Shown here: piece after piece, positions 40,823 through 50,206 of the stretch
Numbering within the stretch: position 1 is the first letter of the stretch
Layout: the number at the start of each line of letters is the position of its first letter
DNA from: an uncultured Collinsella sp.
GTDB lineage: Bacteria; Actinomycetota; Coriobacteriia; Coriobacteriales; Coriobacteriaceae
Direction of reading: 5' to 3'
Assembly (NCBI GenBank): GCA_900544205.1
Contig: UQUG01000004.1
Span: 14,253-78,252, forward strand
Length of the DNA stretch: 64,000 nt
Translations under genes and position numbers: made by a program
Notes under the pieces: generated by a model
Databases searched by the model: none
What the model saw: only the letters and a program-made list of their open reading frames with translations
What the model was told of the DNA's origin: nothing

Positions 40823-42082
40823 CTATGCGGCATGCTCTGCCGCCCGAGTCGTGCGGGACAGGCGGACCAGCAGCATAAAGCCAACGATCAGCAGCACGCC
40901 AATGGAAAGGACGCCCAGCGACGGGTTGCCGGTCAGCGAGGTGACGACCGACACCAGGAAGGTGCCCATAACGCTTGCATAACGACCAAAGATGTCAAAG
41001 AAGCCGTAGTACTCGTTGGACTTTTCCTTGGGGATAATGCGGCCAAAGTAGCTACGGCTGAGCGCCTGCACGCCGCCCTGGAACAGGCCGACCATAATGG
41101 CAAGCACCCAAAACTCAAAGGCGGTCTTTAGGAAGAACGCGGCGAACAGCACAATGCCCATATAGGCGGCGACTGCCACCAAGATCATGTTGAGCGTGCC
41201 CACGCGGCCGGCGAGCTTGCCGTAGATGATGGCGGACGGAAAGGCCACGAACTGCGTAACGAGCAGCGCCAGGACCAACTGGGTCGAATCGATGCCCAAG
41301 GCCGATCCGTAGCTGGTTGCCATGGAAATGACCGTGTGCACACCGTCGATATAGAAGAAGAACGCGATCATGTAGACCAGCACGGTCTTGTTGTGGGCGA
41401 TCTCGCGCATGGTGTGTCCGACCTCGGAGAACACACCGCCCACGATGTGGCCGATAGTGTCCTCGGGACCGCGCTCGCGACCGTACTTTTGCTTATAGGT
41501 GCGAATGAGCGGCAGGGTAAAGATGAGCCACCAGGCACCAGTGATGATAAACGACAGACGCGTTGCCAGCATGGTGGGGACGCCAAGAGCGGGGCCACCC
41601 ATGATGAGCGCCAGGCAGATGACGAACGGCACGGTGGAACCGATATAGCCCCAGGCATAGCCCGAGCTGGACACGGCGTCCATGCGCTCGTCGGTCGTAA
41701 TGTCGGGCAGCATGGCGTCGTAGAACGTCATAGAAGAGTTAAGGCCAATGGTGCACAGCACGTACACGGTCAAAAATGCCATGGCGGACATTGGGATAGC
41801 CTGCGCCAGGCAAAGAACCAGACCCGTGAGGAAGAAGCCCAAGAAGAACTTGATCTTGTTGCCGGCGTAATCGGCAAGCGCGCCCAGAATGGGCATGAGC
41901 ATGGCAATGACCAGCGAGGCAATCGTCTGCGCGTTACCCCAAGCGACCACCAGGTCTGCCGAGGAAGCACCGGTATTAATTGCATTGAAGTAGATGGGCA
42001 CCACCGAGGTATTGAGCAGCACGAGAGCCGAGTTGCCCACATCGTACATAACCCAGTTACGCTCGAGCTTGGTGTATTTCAT
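40823..42082 (-). CDS. MFS transporter, UMF1/Atg22-like
   Basis: The 419 residues have about 12 membrane segments. The N-terminus YTKLERNWVMYDVGNSALVLL is typical of the UMF1 (Atg22-like) group; the ALADYAGNKI loop (about 67-76) is the MFS signature A loop. Substrate is unknown, and amino-acid efflux is a guess from Atg22. AGGG lies before ATG 42082. It is flanked by its own terminator and by the phospholipase-like gene about 100 bases upstream. Confidence 0.87.
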   Translation of the reverse strand: MKYTKLERNWVMYDVGNSALVLLNTSVVPIYFNAINTGASSADLVVAWGNAQTIASLVIAMLMPILGALADYAGNKIKFFLGFFLTGLVLCLAQAIPMSAMAFLTVYVLCTIGLNSSMTFYDAMLPDITTDERMDAVSSSGYAWGYIGSTVPFVICLALIMGGPALGVPTMLATRLSFIITGAWWLIFTLPLIRTYKQKYGRERGPEDTIGHIVGGVFSEVGHTMREIAHNKTVLVYMIAFFFYIDGVHTVISMATSYGSALGIDSTQLVLALLVTQFVAFPSAIIYGKLAGRVGTLNMILVAVAAYMGIVLFAAFFLKTAFEFWVLAIMVGLFQGGVQALSRSYFGRIIPKEKSNEYYGFFDIFGRYASVMGTFLVSVVTSLTGNPSLGVLSIGVLLIVGFMLLVRLSRTTRAAEHAA

Positions 42083-42183
42083 GGACAGGGACCCTTCGTA
42101 TTTGCCCGATATGCAGTTAGTTCATCGTACCCCAATTGTCCAGAACCGCCGGTAAGGATTCGGCAAAGGGGCACGCACGAGCC

Positions 42184-43128
42184 CTATTCCTCGCGGTCGA
42201 ACTCCTCATCGGCTTCGAGCACGCGACCGCTGTAGTTGACGTGACTGGTCACGGCATCCATGTCACCGGTCTCGATAAAACGTGCGACCGTGCACTCGTA
42301 ATCGACCAGCGCGCGATCAAAGACCTCGGGGAAACTCTCGTTCGAGACCTCGTCGGTAAAGGGATTCTTCCATGTCAGATGGCCCAGGTTACCGGTGCGC
42401 TCGGGCAGCTCCGTCGTCACGCGATGGGCAAGGCCGTCGAGCAGCGAGTAGTCGTGCACCAAGCCCTCAACCAGCGAGATCGCGCGCGTCTTTACGGAGC
42501 CGGCCGGCTCAATCGCGCGGTAAAGTCGCTGCATATTGGCAACGGCGGCACCGTACTCCCCCGCCGGAATGTCAATGCCGTACACGCGTCCGGCAACATA
42601 GCTCATCAGCACGCCGGCCACGCGATTGATGCGATCGGTGGTGACGATCTCGCCCGCCGGCGGGTAATCGTCGACCGTAGCGCCGGCGCGTTTAAGCTGC
42701 AGCATCAGTACATCCAGGTCGCTCTCGATCACGGCATGGACCTGACTGCTCGAATCCTCAAGCTCTGAATCGGACTCCACGATGCCAAACTGCTGCTCAT
42801 AGACAAAGGGATGGGCGTTGCGGTCGAGCACGTAATGAGACAGCAGGCCCAGCGCAAAGGCACGACCCAAGCTGGCGTCGCGCGGCAGCAGATGCGACAC
42901 GCCGTCGCGCAGGCACGCGAACTGGCGAGACATGCGCGACCGATGCATGACCTGCGCCAGCAGCGTGCAGTCGGAAACACGCGGTGTCAGAATGTGAAAG
43001 AAAAACGGGTCGGGGCCTTGGTTGCCCAAGATAAAGGCAATGCGCTCTTCATCGGACGTGATGACGCCCTGTGGAAGACGGTCGATGCTTTCCTCGCCAA
43101 ACAGATGATGGGTGATAAGCGCGGGCAT
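42184..43128 (-). CDS. Zinc-dependent phospholipase C-like protein
   Basis: The 314 residues resemble the zinc-dependent phospholipase C (PF00882) group as found in Coriobacteria and clostridia: ITHHLFGEE near 5, GNQGPDPFFFH near 35-45, and LLSHYVLDRNAHPF near 93-106, a cluster of His and Asp that would bind metal. There is no signal peptide, so it may act in the cytoplasm, unlike the secreted toxins of the family. CGAAAGGAT precedes ATG 43128. Function is uncertain. Confidence 0.75.
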   Translation of the reverse strand: MPALITHHLFGEESIDRLPQGVITSDEERIAFILGNQGPDPFFFHILTPRVSDCTLLAQVMHRSRMSRQFACLRDGVSHLLPRDASLGRAFALGLLSHYVLDRNAHPFVYEQQFGIVESDSELEDSSSQVHAVIESDLDVLMLQLKRAGATVDDYPPAGEIVTTDRINRVAGVLMSYVAGRVYGIDIPAGEYGAAVANMQRLYRAIEPAGSVKTRAISLVEGLVHDYSLLDGLAHRVTTELPERTGNLGHLTWKNPFTDEVSNESFPEVFDRALVDYECTVARFIETGDMDAVTSHVNYSGRVLEADEEFDREE

Positions 43129-43220
43129 AATGATCCTTTCGATTTCATTCGATGCCACCCATTATGCCCACCGCGCGCCCATGCCAAACCTGCGATGGTA
43201 AACGACGGCACGCAAGCCTC

Positions 43221-43955
43221 TTACGCAAGCCCCAGGTGCGCCTTAACCTCGGCAGCACGACGACGGGACACGGGCACCGTCGAGGTTACGCGATCGAGCC
43301 TGAGCTCCATAAGACCCGTGGAACCAATCTCGACATTGTGCACGTCTTCCAAATTGACCAGATAGCTGCGGTGGACACGGATAAAGCCCTCGGAGGCCAA
43401 GCGCCGCTCGAGCGATGAAATCGACTCGTTAATCAGATATGTTCCCTCGGCGCAGACGGCGTTGCAAAAATCGGCGCGCGCCTCAAAGTAGCAGACATCC
43501 GCCACGGGAATGAACACCTTTTTACCCCCACGATCCACCGTCAGGCGCAAAGGCTGGCGCGGAGCATGGACGACGCGGCGGGCGCCCAGGGCGGCCTCGA
43601 TCTTGTCGAGCGCCTTTGACAGACGGGCATCCTCGACCGGTTTGACGATGTAATCGACCGCATCGAGGTTATACGCATCGGCGGCAAACTCGGCAAACGC
43701 CGTCACAAACACAACCACCGGCGGCGTCTTTAGGTTCTGCAGCGTCTCGGCAAGCTCAATTCCCGAGCGACCGGGCATGGTAATGTCTAAAAACAACACG
43801 TCGGGCTTGTTCGACAGAATCGACTCCACGGCTTCGGTGACATTGCCCGCCTCGGCAATCTGACCCACACGCGTATCCTTTTCCAACAGATAGCGTAGCT
43901 CAGCCCTAATGGGAGGCTCGTCATCAACCACCAAGATGTTCCAGCCTTCGGACAT
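43221..43955 (-). CDS. LytTR-family response regulator (system 2)
   Basis: The 244 residues have the receiver domain (VVDDE at 9-13, Asp57 in FLDITMPG, YIVKPVED) and a LytTR domain (about 140-244; IRVHRSYLVNL). It strongly resembles regulator 1, including the same TVPVSRRR ending, so both systems descend from one duplication. It follows its kinase by 38 bases. GAGGGGAAG precedes ATG 43955. Confidence 0.92.
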   Translation of the reverse strand: MSEGWNILVVDDEPPIRAELRYLLEKDTRVGQIAEAGNVTEAVESILSNKPDVLFLDITMPGRSGIELAETLQNLKTPPVVVFVTAFAEFAADAYNLDAVDYIVKPVEDARLSKALDKIEAALGARRVVHAPRQPLRLTVDRGGKKVFIPVADVCYFEARADFCNAVCAEGTYLINESISSLERRLASEGFIRVHRSYLVNLEDVHNVEIGSTGLMELRLDRVTSTVPVSRRRAAEVKAHLGLA

Positions 43956-43993
43956 ATGTGCTTCCCCTCTTTTTCTCTCAATCCAACCGCGTG

Positions 43994-45379
43994 CTACGCC
44001 GTCAACGGTGCCGGCTCATGCGGCTCGCCGTTCAGCTCGACGATGACCTGCGTTCCCACGCCCTCCTGGGACTTCACGCGCATGCCGGAATCTTCTCCGT
44101 AAAAGAAATGGATGCGCTGAAGCACGTTGAAGAGCGCCAGGCCGCAACCTCGCTTGACGGAGCCGTCGGCGGTAATGCTCTCGGGCTCCTCTCGGCGATG
44201 CTGCTCAAACAGATGCGCGCAGACCTCTTCGCTCATACCGATGCCATCGTCCTCGACGATGATCTCCAAACCGTCATCGGTCTCGAAAGCCCTAACATGA
44301 ATAGAAAGCGGCTCGGTCTCGCGCTGCGCGTGCTTGATGCAGTTTTCGAGCAACGGCTGCAAGATAAACGGCGGCACCATGCAATCGCGCACCTCAAAGT
44401 CGATATCGACCGAGACGCGCAGACGGCCGTCGCCATAACGAGCCTGCATAAGATTGATATAGCGAGTGCCCTGCTCCACCTCGTGCTCGAGCGTTGTGAG
44501 GGTATCGGAATCAGAAAGCGTCTGACGGTAGTAATTGGAAAAGTCGATCAGCAGCGACCTGGCCTTGTCCGGCTCGGTACGTACGAGCGACACGATGGTG
44601 CTGATGGTATTGAATAGAAAATGAGGATCGACCTGCGATTGCAAGGCGCGCAGCTCCACGCGGGCCGTAAGCTCGTCCTGGCGCTCGAGCTCAAAGCTTG
44701 CAAGCTGCGTGGAAATGAGGTCGGCAAAGCCCGAGGCAAGCGCCGTCTGGCGCATATCGATGCTGCTCAGGCGGGGGTAATACAGCTCGAGCGTGCCCAC
44801 GCAATGCCCGCGCACGGTAAGCGGCGCGACAATGCCGGCGCGCAGGCGGGGAAAATAGCCGCCCGTCTCATTGGAGGCGTCACGCGAAAACACGCTCTGC
44901 TCACCGCTGTTGATCACGTTGAGCGTAGTCCGCAGTACCACCGGGGTGCCCGCGGGGCATTTTGCCGAGTCCTCGCCCCAGCTCGCCAACACCTGCCTGC
45001 CGTCGGTAAAGCAGATGGCAGAGGCGATAGTTTCGGACAGGATGATCTTAGAGGCGCCCAGGGCAGCTTCGGGCGTAAGGCCGCGCGACGTGTAGGCGAA
45101 TATTTTTGATGCGATGGCGAGCGTGCGGTCGGTTGCGCTCGATGTGAGGTCGTCGGGAACGACAAAGACGTACGAGAAGAAGAAGCACAGCATGACCAAG
45201 CCGGCAATGACGACAACGGCCGGAACGGGATTGGGATTATCGGTTAGATCCCAGATGAGTAGCAGGATAAGCAGTGGAACGACAATACCGAGCAAGATGG
45301 CTTGAACCACATGCTGAGCGGTACGAAAGACCTTGGTAGAGTTGTAGCTCTTGCCCAGAATCAGCCTATTGAGATCCAC
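43994..45379 (-). CDS. LytS-like sensor histidine kinase (system 2)
   Basis: The 461 residues have two membrane segments (about 20-42, 52-72), a GAF-like part (about 85-230), the His box in QVDPHFLFNTIST (about 260), and ATPase motifs LLENCIKHA and DDGIGMSEE. GTG 45379 was chosen since AAGGAG lies six bases before it; ATG 45385, two codons earlier, abuts that site. This is the paralogue of the kinase at 38124-39467 and pairs with the regulator at 43221-43955. Confidence 0.9.
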   Translation of the reverse strand: MDLNRLILGKSYNSTKVFRTAQHVVQAILLGIVVPLLILLLIWDLTDNPNPVPAVVVIAGLVMLCFFFSYVFVVPDDLTSSATDRTLAIASKIFAYTSRGLTPEAALGASKIILSETIASAICFTDGRQVLASWGEDSAKCPAGTPVVLRTTLNVINSGEQSVFSRDASNETGGYFPRLRAGIVAPLTVRGHCVGTLELYYPRLSSIDMRQTALASGFADLISTQLASFELERQDELTARVELRALQSQVDPHFLFNTISTIVSLVRTEPDKARSLLIDFSNYYRQTLSDSDTLTTLEHEVEQGTRYINLMQARYGDGRLRVSVDIDFEVRDCMVPPFILQPLLENCIKHAQRETEPLSIHVRAFETDDGLEIIVEDDGIGMSEEVCAHLFEQHRREEPESITADGSVKRGCGLALFNVLQRIHFFYGEDSGMRVKSQEGVGTQVIVELNGEPHEPAPLTA

Positions 45380-45415
45380 TGTCATCTCCTTCTTACTGAC
45401 GCACCCCATAGCAAT

Positions 45416-45441
45416 AAAGAGGGCCGCAAGCGACCCTCTCC
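45416..45441 (-). terminator. Terminator of the permease/amidohydrolase unit
   Basis: GAGAGGGTCGC and GCGGCCCTC pair around a short loop, and TTTATTG follows on the minus strand. Confidence 0.85.
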
Positions 45442-45497
45442 ATTGCATTATGCAATCAAATACTGTGTTTTACATCAAGCCATCGATGAACGGTAGC

Positions 45498-46775
45498 TTA
45501 GGCGCTGTACTTGTTTGCCTCGCCGAAGGTGCCGCCCTCGACAATCCAGCCGTCCTTCATGATGACGTCCATGTTGTCGGTGTTGAGCACGTGGATGTCG
45601 GCGGCGACGTCACCGTTGACGACCAGCAGGTCGGCGCACTTGCCGGCCTCGATGGACCCGGTCTCGTCCTCGATGTGGCACATCTTGGCACCGTTGAGGG
45701 TGGCGCAGGTGATGGTCTCGACCGGAGTGAAGCCGATCTTGTCGACGAACTCGTACATCTCCTCGATGGAGCAGGTGCCGTACGGGGTGACGAAGGAGAA
45801 GGAGTCGGAGCCGATCGTCATGACGACGCCGCGCTTCTTGGCCTCGCGCAGGCAGTCGTAGTTGCGCTGCAGCTCCTTCTCGACCAGGGTGCCCTCGTAC
45901 TTGTCGTGCAGCTCGGGAACGTAGACGGGCGGATAGGTGGCGTACCAGGTGGGCAGGAAGGCGATCGTCGGGGTGAAGAAGGTGCCCTGCTCGGCCATGA
46001 GGTCCATGGTGCGCTCATCGATATCGAAGCCGTGAATCAGCTGCTCGCAGCCAAAGCGGACGGAGTCGTAGGCAGCGGCGTGGTTGTTGTAGCAGTGGCT
46101 CCACACGGGGATGCCGACCATCTTTGCCTCTTCGACCACGGCCTGGATCTCCTCGGAGCAATAGTGCTGGTCGCGGCCGGAGTCCCAACGCCAGATGCCG
46201 CCACCGGTAGCCCAGATCTTGATGGCATCGGGGTTCTCACGCAGGCGACGACGGACGGCCTTGCGCAGATCCCAAGGACCGTCGACCTGGTCGCCCCAGG
46301 GGTGCGATTCCTTGTTGAGCTCTTGGCTGCAGTGGTGGGAGTCGCCGTGGCCGGCAACGCGGCAGAAGCCAAGGCCGGTAGCCAGAACGCGCGGGCCCTT
46401 GAAGACGCCCTTGTCGATGCAGTCGCGGACCTGGATACCAAAGCGGCCAATCTCGCAGACGGTGGTGAGGCCGTGGGTGAGGCAGTCGTAGGCCTGCTTG
46501 ACGGCGACGGCCTGCTTCTCGAGGAGCGGCTGCATGACCCAGTCGGTGTCATCGTCGGTCAGGTTGCCCGAGAAGTGCAGGTGGGTGTCAATCAGGCCGG
46601 GAAGGACGGTCTTGCCGGCGGCGTCGATGACCTCAACGCCCTCGGGAAGGTCCTGCATGACGCCGGCATACTCGATCTTGCCGTTGTCGTCGACGAGAAC
46701 GAGGGAGTTCTCGACCGGCTCGGCGCCGGTACCGTCGATGAGCTTGCCGCCAACGATTGCATACTTAGTGGACAT
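45498..46775 (-). CDS. Amidohydrolase-family metal hydrolase (dipeptidase-like)
   Basis: The 425 residues form the amidohydrolase barrel: LIDTHLHF (His65 and His67), a likely carboxylated lysine in IKIWATGGG (about 191), SHCYN (about 231), LIHGFDID (about 250) and GSDSF (about 317) as the last metal ligand. The subgroup resembles imidazolonepropionase-like and Xaa-Pro dipeptidase enzymes. The APC permease 131 bases upstream on the same strand suggests uptake and hydrolysis of a dipeptide, cyclic amide or N-substituted amino acid. AAGGAGG precedes ATG 46775. Confidence 0.85.
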   Translation of the reverse strand: MSTKYAIVGGKLIDGTGAEPVENSLVLVDDNGKIEYAGVMQDLPEGVEVIDAAGKTVLPGLIDTHLHFSGNLTDDDTDWVMQPLLEKQAVAVKQAYDCLTHGLTTVCEIGRFGIQVRDCIDKGVFKGPRVLATGLGFCRVAGHGDSHHCSQELNKESHPWGDQVDGPWDLRKAVRRRLRENPDAIKIWATGGGIWRWDSGRDQHYCSEEIQAVVEEAKMVGIPVWSHCYNNHAAAYDSVRFGCEQLIHGFDIDERTMDLMAEQGTFFTPTIAFLPTWYATYPPVYVPELHDKYEGTLVEKELQRNYDCLREAKKRGVVMTIGSDSFSFVTPYGTCSIEEMYEFVDKIGFTPVETITCATLNGAKMCHIEDETGSIEAGKCADLLVVNGDVAADIHVLNTDNMDVIMKDGWIVEGGTFGEANKYSA

Positions 46776-46906
46776 GGTTCCTCCTTATGGATCCATATAG
46801 TGGGCGAGGCCGTGTTGGGTTAAGGCCTCACAAAGCTACCCAAGTGGTGCCGGGTTCGGTGCGCGGAAGAGAGGGTCCCGCGCACCTGATCCGCCCCGGC
46901 TTGGCG

Positions 46907-48358
46907 TTAGTTTTTGCGGGAATTGGTAAAGGCCATGAGGGCCAGGCCAATAGCCAACCAGCCAATCACGATGCTCCACTCCACCATGTTGAGGGAGGCG
47001 GGAGAGAACGGGATCACGAGCAGGCCGATGATGACGGCGCAGGCAGCGATAGCGAGGCAGATGCCAAACTTGCCGCCGGGCACCTCGTAGGGACGAGGCA
47101 GGTCGGGCTCGGTGAAGCGCATGCGCAGGCAAGCGAGGGCGACCATGCCGCAGGAGAAGATGAAGGCGAGAGCCGACACGTTGGTCAAGGGGATGAGCAT
47201 GTTCTTGCCCAGGAACGGACCGATGACGGTGATGACGCCCAGGACGACACAGGCGAGCTTGGGAGCGCCGGAGTTGGGATCGACCTCGGCGAACTTCTCG
47301 GGCAGCTGGCCCTTGCGGCCCATGGCGAGCATGATGCGGCTCGTGGCGCCGTAGAAGGAGTTCATGGGGCCCATGGGTCCAAGCGTGGCGATGACGAGCA
47401 TGGCCAGGTACAGGAGCATGTTGATGCCCTTGAGGCAGGCGAGCGCGGGAACCGGGCTCTTAACGAACTCATGCCAGTCGAGGATGGTGCCGAACGAGTA
47501 GATGCACACCATGTAGAAGCCGCCGGCGGCCAGCAGGGCCAGGGAGATGATCTTGCCGAACTTGTTCCAGTTGAGGCCCTCGGCCGCTTCCTCAGCCTGT
47601 TGAGGAATGGTGTCGAAGCCGGCGTAGAAGAACGGGGTCAGAACCAGGACCGACACGATGCCGGCGAACAGGCTGGCGCCCTCGGTCGCGGCCTTGCCGC
47701 CGCCAGCACCGGTGACCTGAGAGAACACGGGCATGGCGTTGTCCGGCGAGCCGGTGAACAGCGAGACGCCCATGGCGAGCAGCATGCCGCAGAGCAAAGC
47801 CTTGGTCAGGAAGGCCTGGAGCTTGGCAGCCGAACTGGCACCGCGGAAGTTGAGGAAGATGACGTAGACTGCGAAGCCGAGCGCGATCAGCGTCGGGAAC
47901 AGGTAAACGTCGGCGCCCAGTATGGTGTAGAGCTTGACGGCGCGCAGCCACTCAAGACCGGGCAGGCTGCCGAACATCTCGGACACGAGGGTCGAGATGG
48001 CGATGGCCTCCCACGGGCACAAAATGCCGTTGCCCAGGGCAAGGAGCCAACCGGTGATGTAGCTCAGCGTACGGCCAAAGCTACGATCGACGTACTCGAC
48101 GATGCCGCCCGAGATGGGGATGGCAGCCGTGAGCTCACCGAAAACAGCCCCGACGGGCACGAGGAAGATTGCACCCAAGAGGAATGCGATCATAGCGGGA
48201 ACGGGACCGCCGCCCACGACCATCCAGTCGCCGACCTGCAGAACCCAGCCGGTGCCGATGATGGCACCAAAACCGATGGTAAAGAAGTTCCAGAGCGAGA
48301 GCGTTTTCTTCATGCCGCCGTTATCCTCGACTGCAACCTCTGCGTTCGTATCCGCCAT
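46907..48358 (-). CDS. APC-family amino acid permease
   Basis: The 483 residues have about 12 membrane segments. The APC core shows near residues 25-35 (FTIGFGAIIGTGW, the unwound segment of TM1) and in the IPISGGIVEYVDRSFG stretch. It is the first gene of a unit with an amidohydrolase, so it probably imports that enzyme's substrate. GGAAAGGAGGGG precedes ATG 48358, which was preferred over an upstream in-frame start. Confidence 0.9.
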   Translation of the reverse strand: MADTNAEVAVEDNGGMKKTLSLWNFFTIGFGAIIGTGWVLQVGDWMVVGGGPVPAMIAFLLGAIFLVPVGAVFGELTAAIPISGGIVEYVDRSFGRTLSYITGWLLALGNGILCPWEAIAISTLVSEMFGSLPGLEWLRAVKLYTILGADVYLFPTLIALGFAVYVIFLNFRGASSAAKLQAFLTKALLCGMLLAMGVSLFTGSPDNAMPVFSQVTGAGGGKAATEGASLFAGIVSVLVLTPFFYAGFDTIPQQAEEAAEGLNWNKFGKIISLALLAAGGFYMVCIYSFGTILDWHEFVKSPVPALACLKGINMLLYLAMLVIATLGPMGPMNSFYGATSRIMLAMGRKGQLPEKFAEVDPNSGAPKLACVVLGVITVIGPFLGKNMLIPLTNVSALAFIFSCGMVALACLRMRFTEPDLPRPYEVPGGKFGICLAIAACAVIIGLLVIPFSPASLNMVEWSIVIGWLAIGLALMAFTNSRKN

Positions 48359-48718
48359 TGTTCCCCTCCTTTCCTTTTTGACGCCCCTTGGCGTCACCCC
48401 TTGCACGGCCTGTTTTGCCGCGCACTTTTATTTCATGGCTTTAAGATACGGCCTTGGCACAGCAGCGCCGCTTGTGGCTCGACCGAAGGCAGAACTGCAA
48501 AACGAGCGGCGCCGTTTTTGGGACGAACGGCACGGTTTGCCGCTCATTGTTGTCGCCCGTCCGACGGGCGTACGCTCATCGGACGCATATAGAGATGTTT
48601 TTGAGGCCGTGTGTTTTGCGCCTTTCGTACCGTTTACCGAGCTTTTGACGCGCGGACCCATTTGTTGCACATCTTTTTTGTAGGATAGACAGGTTATACA
48701 TGAGACAAGGCGGTACGA
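48359..48718. other. Divergent intergenic region
   Basis: This 360-bp stretch separates the minus-strand permease from the plus-strand C39-like gene and should hold both promoters. A T-rich patch with TTGCACATCTTTTTTGTAGG (from about 48664) lies near the C39-like gene. No gene or repeat of note was seen. Confidence 0.5.
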
Positions 48719-49753
48719 ATGGCATACGGATACAACGACGGTGATCAACGGCGACAAAGCGTTCGCCTTGCTGGCCGCACCACGCCGACGCCCAGAAGTG
48801 CCACGAGCAGCAATCCGCAACGCCCTCAAGAGCAACCCAGGCCTTCGTCTCGGCAGCAGACAAACAGAACGCGGCAGAGTGGCCGTCCGAGCACGGGCAC
48901 AAGCGCACAGCAAGATAGCCGCTTGGGCGCGCGCACTCGACAGCGCCAAGCCGAGGTTCCGCAACTGCGCCGCAACGGCGCACGTCAGCCCGGCAGCCAT
49001 ATCAACCGCTTCTTTTCGCATCCCCAAGGCGGACGCGACGGCAAGCCCTACCGCTCGACATCGTACGTGAATGCCCCCGCCCTGCCGGCTCGTCGGCTTT
49101 GCCTCGCACTGTGCTCTATCCTCATCTGTCTGGTCTTTGTGCTTATGAGCTCCTGTATGTCCCACGGATCAGCCGGTCTCGAGCCCACCGCCGAGGACAA
49201 GCTGCTCAAGGCCCCCGTCGCGCCCGGTTATTCTTTCGCCTTTTCGACCCCGCGCTCGCAATGGCAAGCCGGCACGATGCCCCATATCTATCAGATCGAC
49301 CCTGCATGGTCGGAGCTGCCTTACGCCGGCGGTACCATCCGCCAAAATGCTTGCGGGCCTACGTGCCTCACCATGGTCTATATCTTTAAGACGGGACGCA
49401 CCGATATGACTCCCGTCGATATGTGCGCGCTTTCCGAGGCAGGCAATTACGCCCCCACCGGTGCAACCGAATGGTCGTTTATGACGAGCGGTGCGTGGCA
49501 GTTGGGACTTAACGGAGCGGAGCTTCATAACGATCGCGACTCGATGACTCAGGCGCTGCGTTCGGGAGCGCCCGTCATCGCCGCCGTTCGGCCGGGCACC
49601 TTTACCAACGTGGGCCACTACATTGTACTTTACGGTATTGACGACGCCGACCAGATTGAAGTCTTCGATCCCAACTCGGCCAGCCGCAGCGCCCGACGCT
49701 GGGGCGTCGTAGAGGTCCTCAACGAAGTCGAAGCCATGTGGGCCTACTACTAG
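48719..49753 (+). CDS. C39-like cysteine peptidase, membrane anchored
   Basis: The 344 residues have a Gln/Arg/Ser-rich disordered N-terminus (1-115), one membrane segment (about 126-144) and an extracellular C39-like domain (about 185-340) with Cys212 (NACGPTCLTMV), His300 (VGHYIVLYG) and Asp317 (FDPNS), the papain-like triad. Such proteins are often found in Coriobacteria; possible roles are peptide or wall-protein processing. The basic N-terminus fits an inward orientation. GGCGG lies before ATG 48719. No transporter is adjacent, so it is not a bacteriocin exporter of the usual C39-ABC type. Confidence 0.82.
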   Translation: MAYGYNDGDQRRQSVRLAGRTTPTPRSATSSNPQRPQEQPRPSSRQQTNRTRQSGRPSTGTSAQQDSRLGARTRQRQAEVPQLRRNGARQPGSHINRFFSHPQGGRDGKPYRSTSYVNAPALPARRLCLALCSILICLVFVLMSSCMSHGSAGLEPTAEDKLLKAPVAPGYSFAFSTPRSQWQAGTMPHIYQIDPAWSELPYAGGTIRQNACGPTCLTMVYIFKTGRTDMTPVDMCALSEAGNYAPTGATEWSFMTSGAWQLGLNGAELHNDRDSMTQALRSGAPVIAAVRPGTFTNVGHYIVLYGIDDADQIEVFDPNSASRSARRWGVVEVLNEVEAMWAYY

Positions 49754-49764
49754 TCATTGGGCAC

Positions 49765-50110
49765 TCATTGGGGACAGACTTAAATGAGTGGTCGTCGGGG
49801 ACAGTCTTACGGACGCCGGCCGAGAGCAAACGAAAAGGGCCATCCCGAACTGCTTGGAACTGCCAGCACGGAAAGCGCATCCTGCTTTGGGGCCCAATAG
49901 CGGGATGCGCTTTCCGTTAGCGGCCCGTTTGGGAAACTAGGGACCGCTTTTCGACAAAAATCCGGGATGCATTTTCCGATTGAGGGCCTCAAGGGAAACC
50001 GCACCCCATGTTGGACGCTCATTCTGGGATGTGCTTTCCGCAGTTGATCGATGCGGCCTTTAAGGACTGTCCCAAGCTGCCGGCAGGAAAGGAACGTCCC
50101 CAAGTGCCGG
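49765..50110. repeat. Cluster of short intergenic repeats
   Basis: The 49754-50206 gap holds no gene but several recurring units: TCATTGGGGACAGACTTAAA (49765, repeated at 55871); GGGATGCGCTTTCCG and variants at about 49901, 49972 and 50027, with an inverted one near 49868; and a unit with GCCGGCAGGAAAGGAACGTC (50071-50110, repeated near 61665). These resemble non-coding palindromic repeats built in blocks. Confidence 0.7.
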
Positions 50111-50156
50111 GTTTCCGCAGCCTGCAATGCTCCTCATGAACAGCCGCCTCAATAAC

Positions 50157-50191
50157 AAAAGCCCCTGCGGCCGAAGCGGACCGCGGGGGCA
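50157..50191 (-). terminator. Terminator of the beta-glucoside PTS operon
   Basis: GCCCCCGCGGTCCG pairs with CGGCCGCAGGGGC around CTT and is followed by TTTTGTT on the minus strand. Confidence 0.9.
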
Positions 50192-50206
50192 ACAGACCTG
50201 CAAGAG

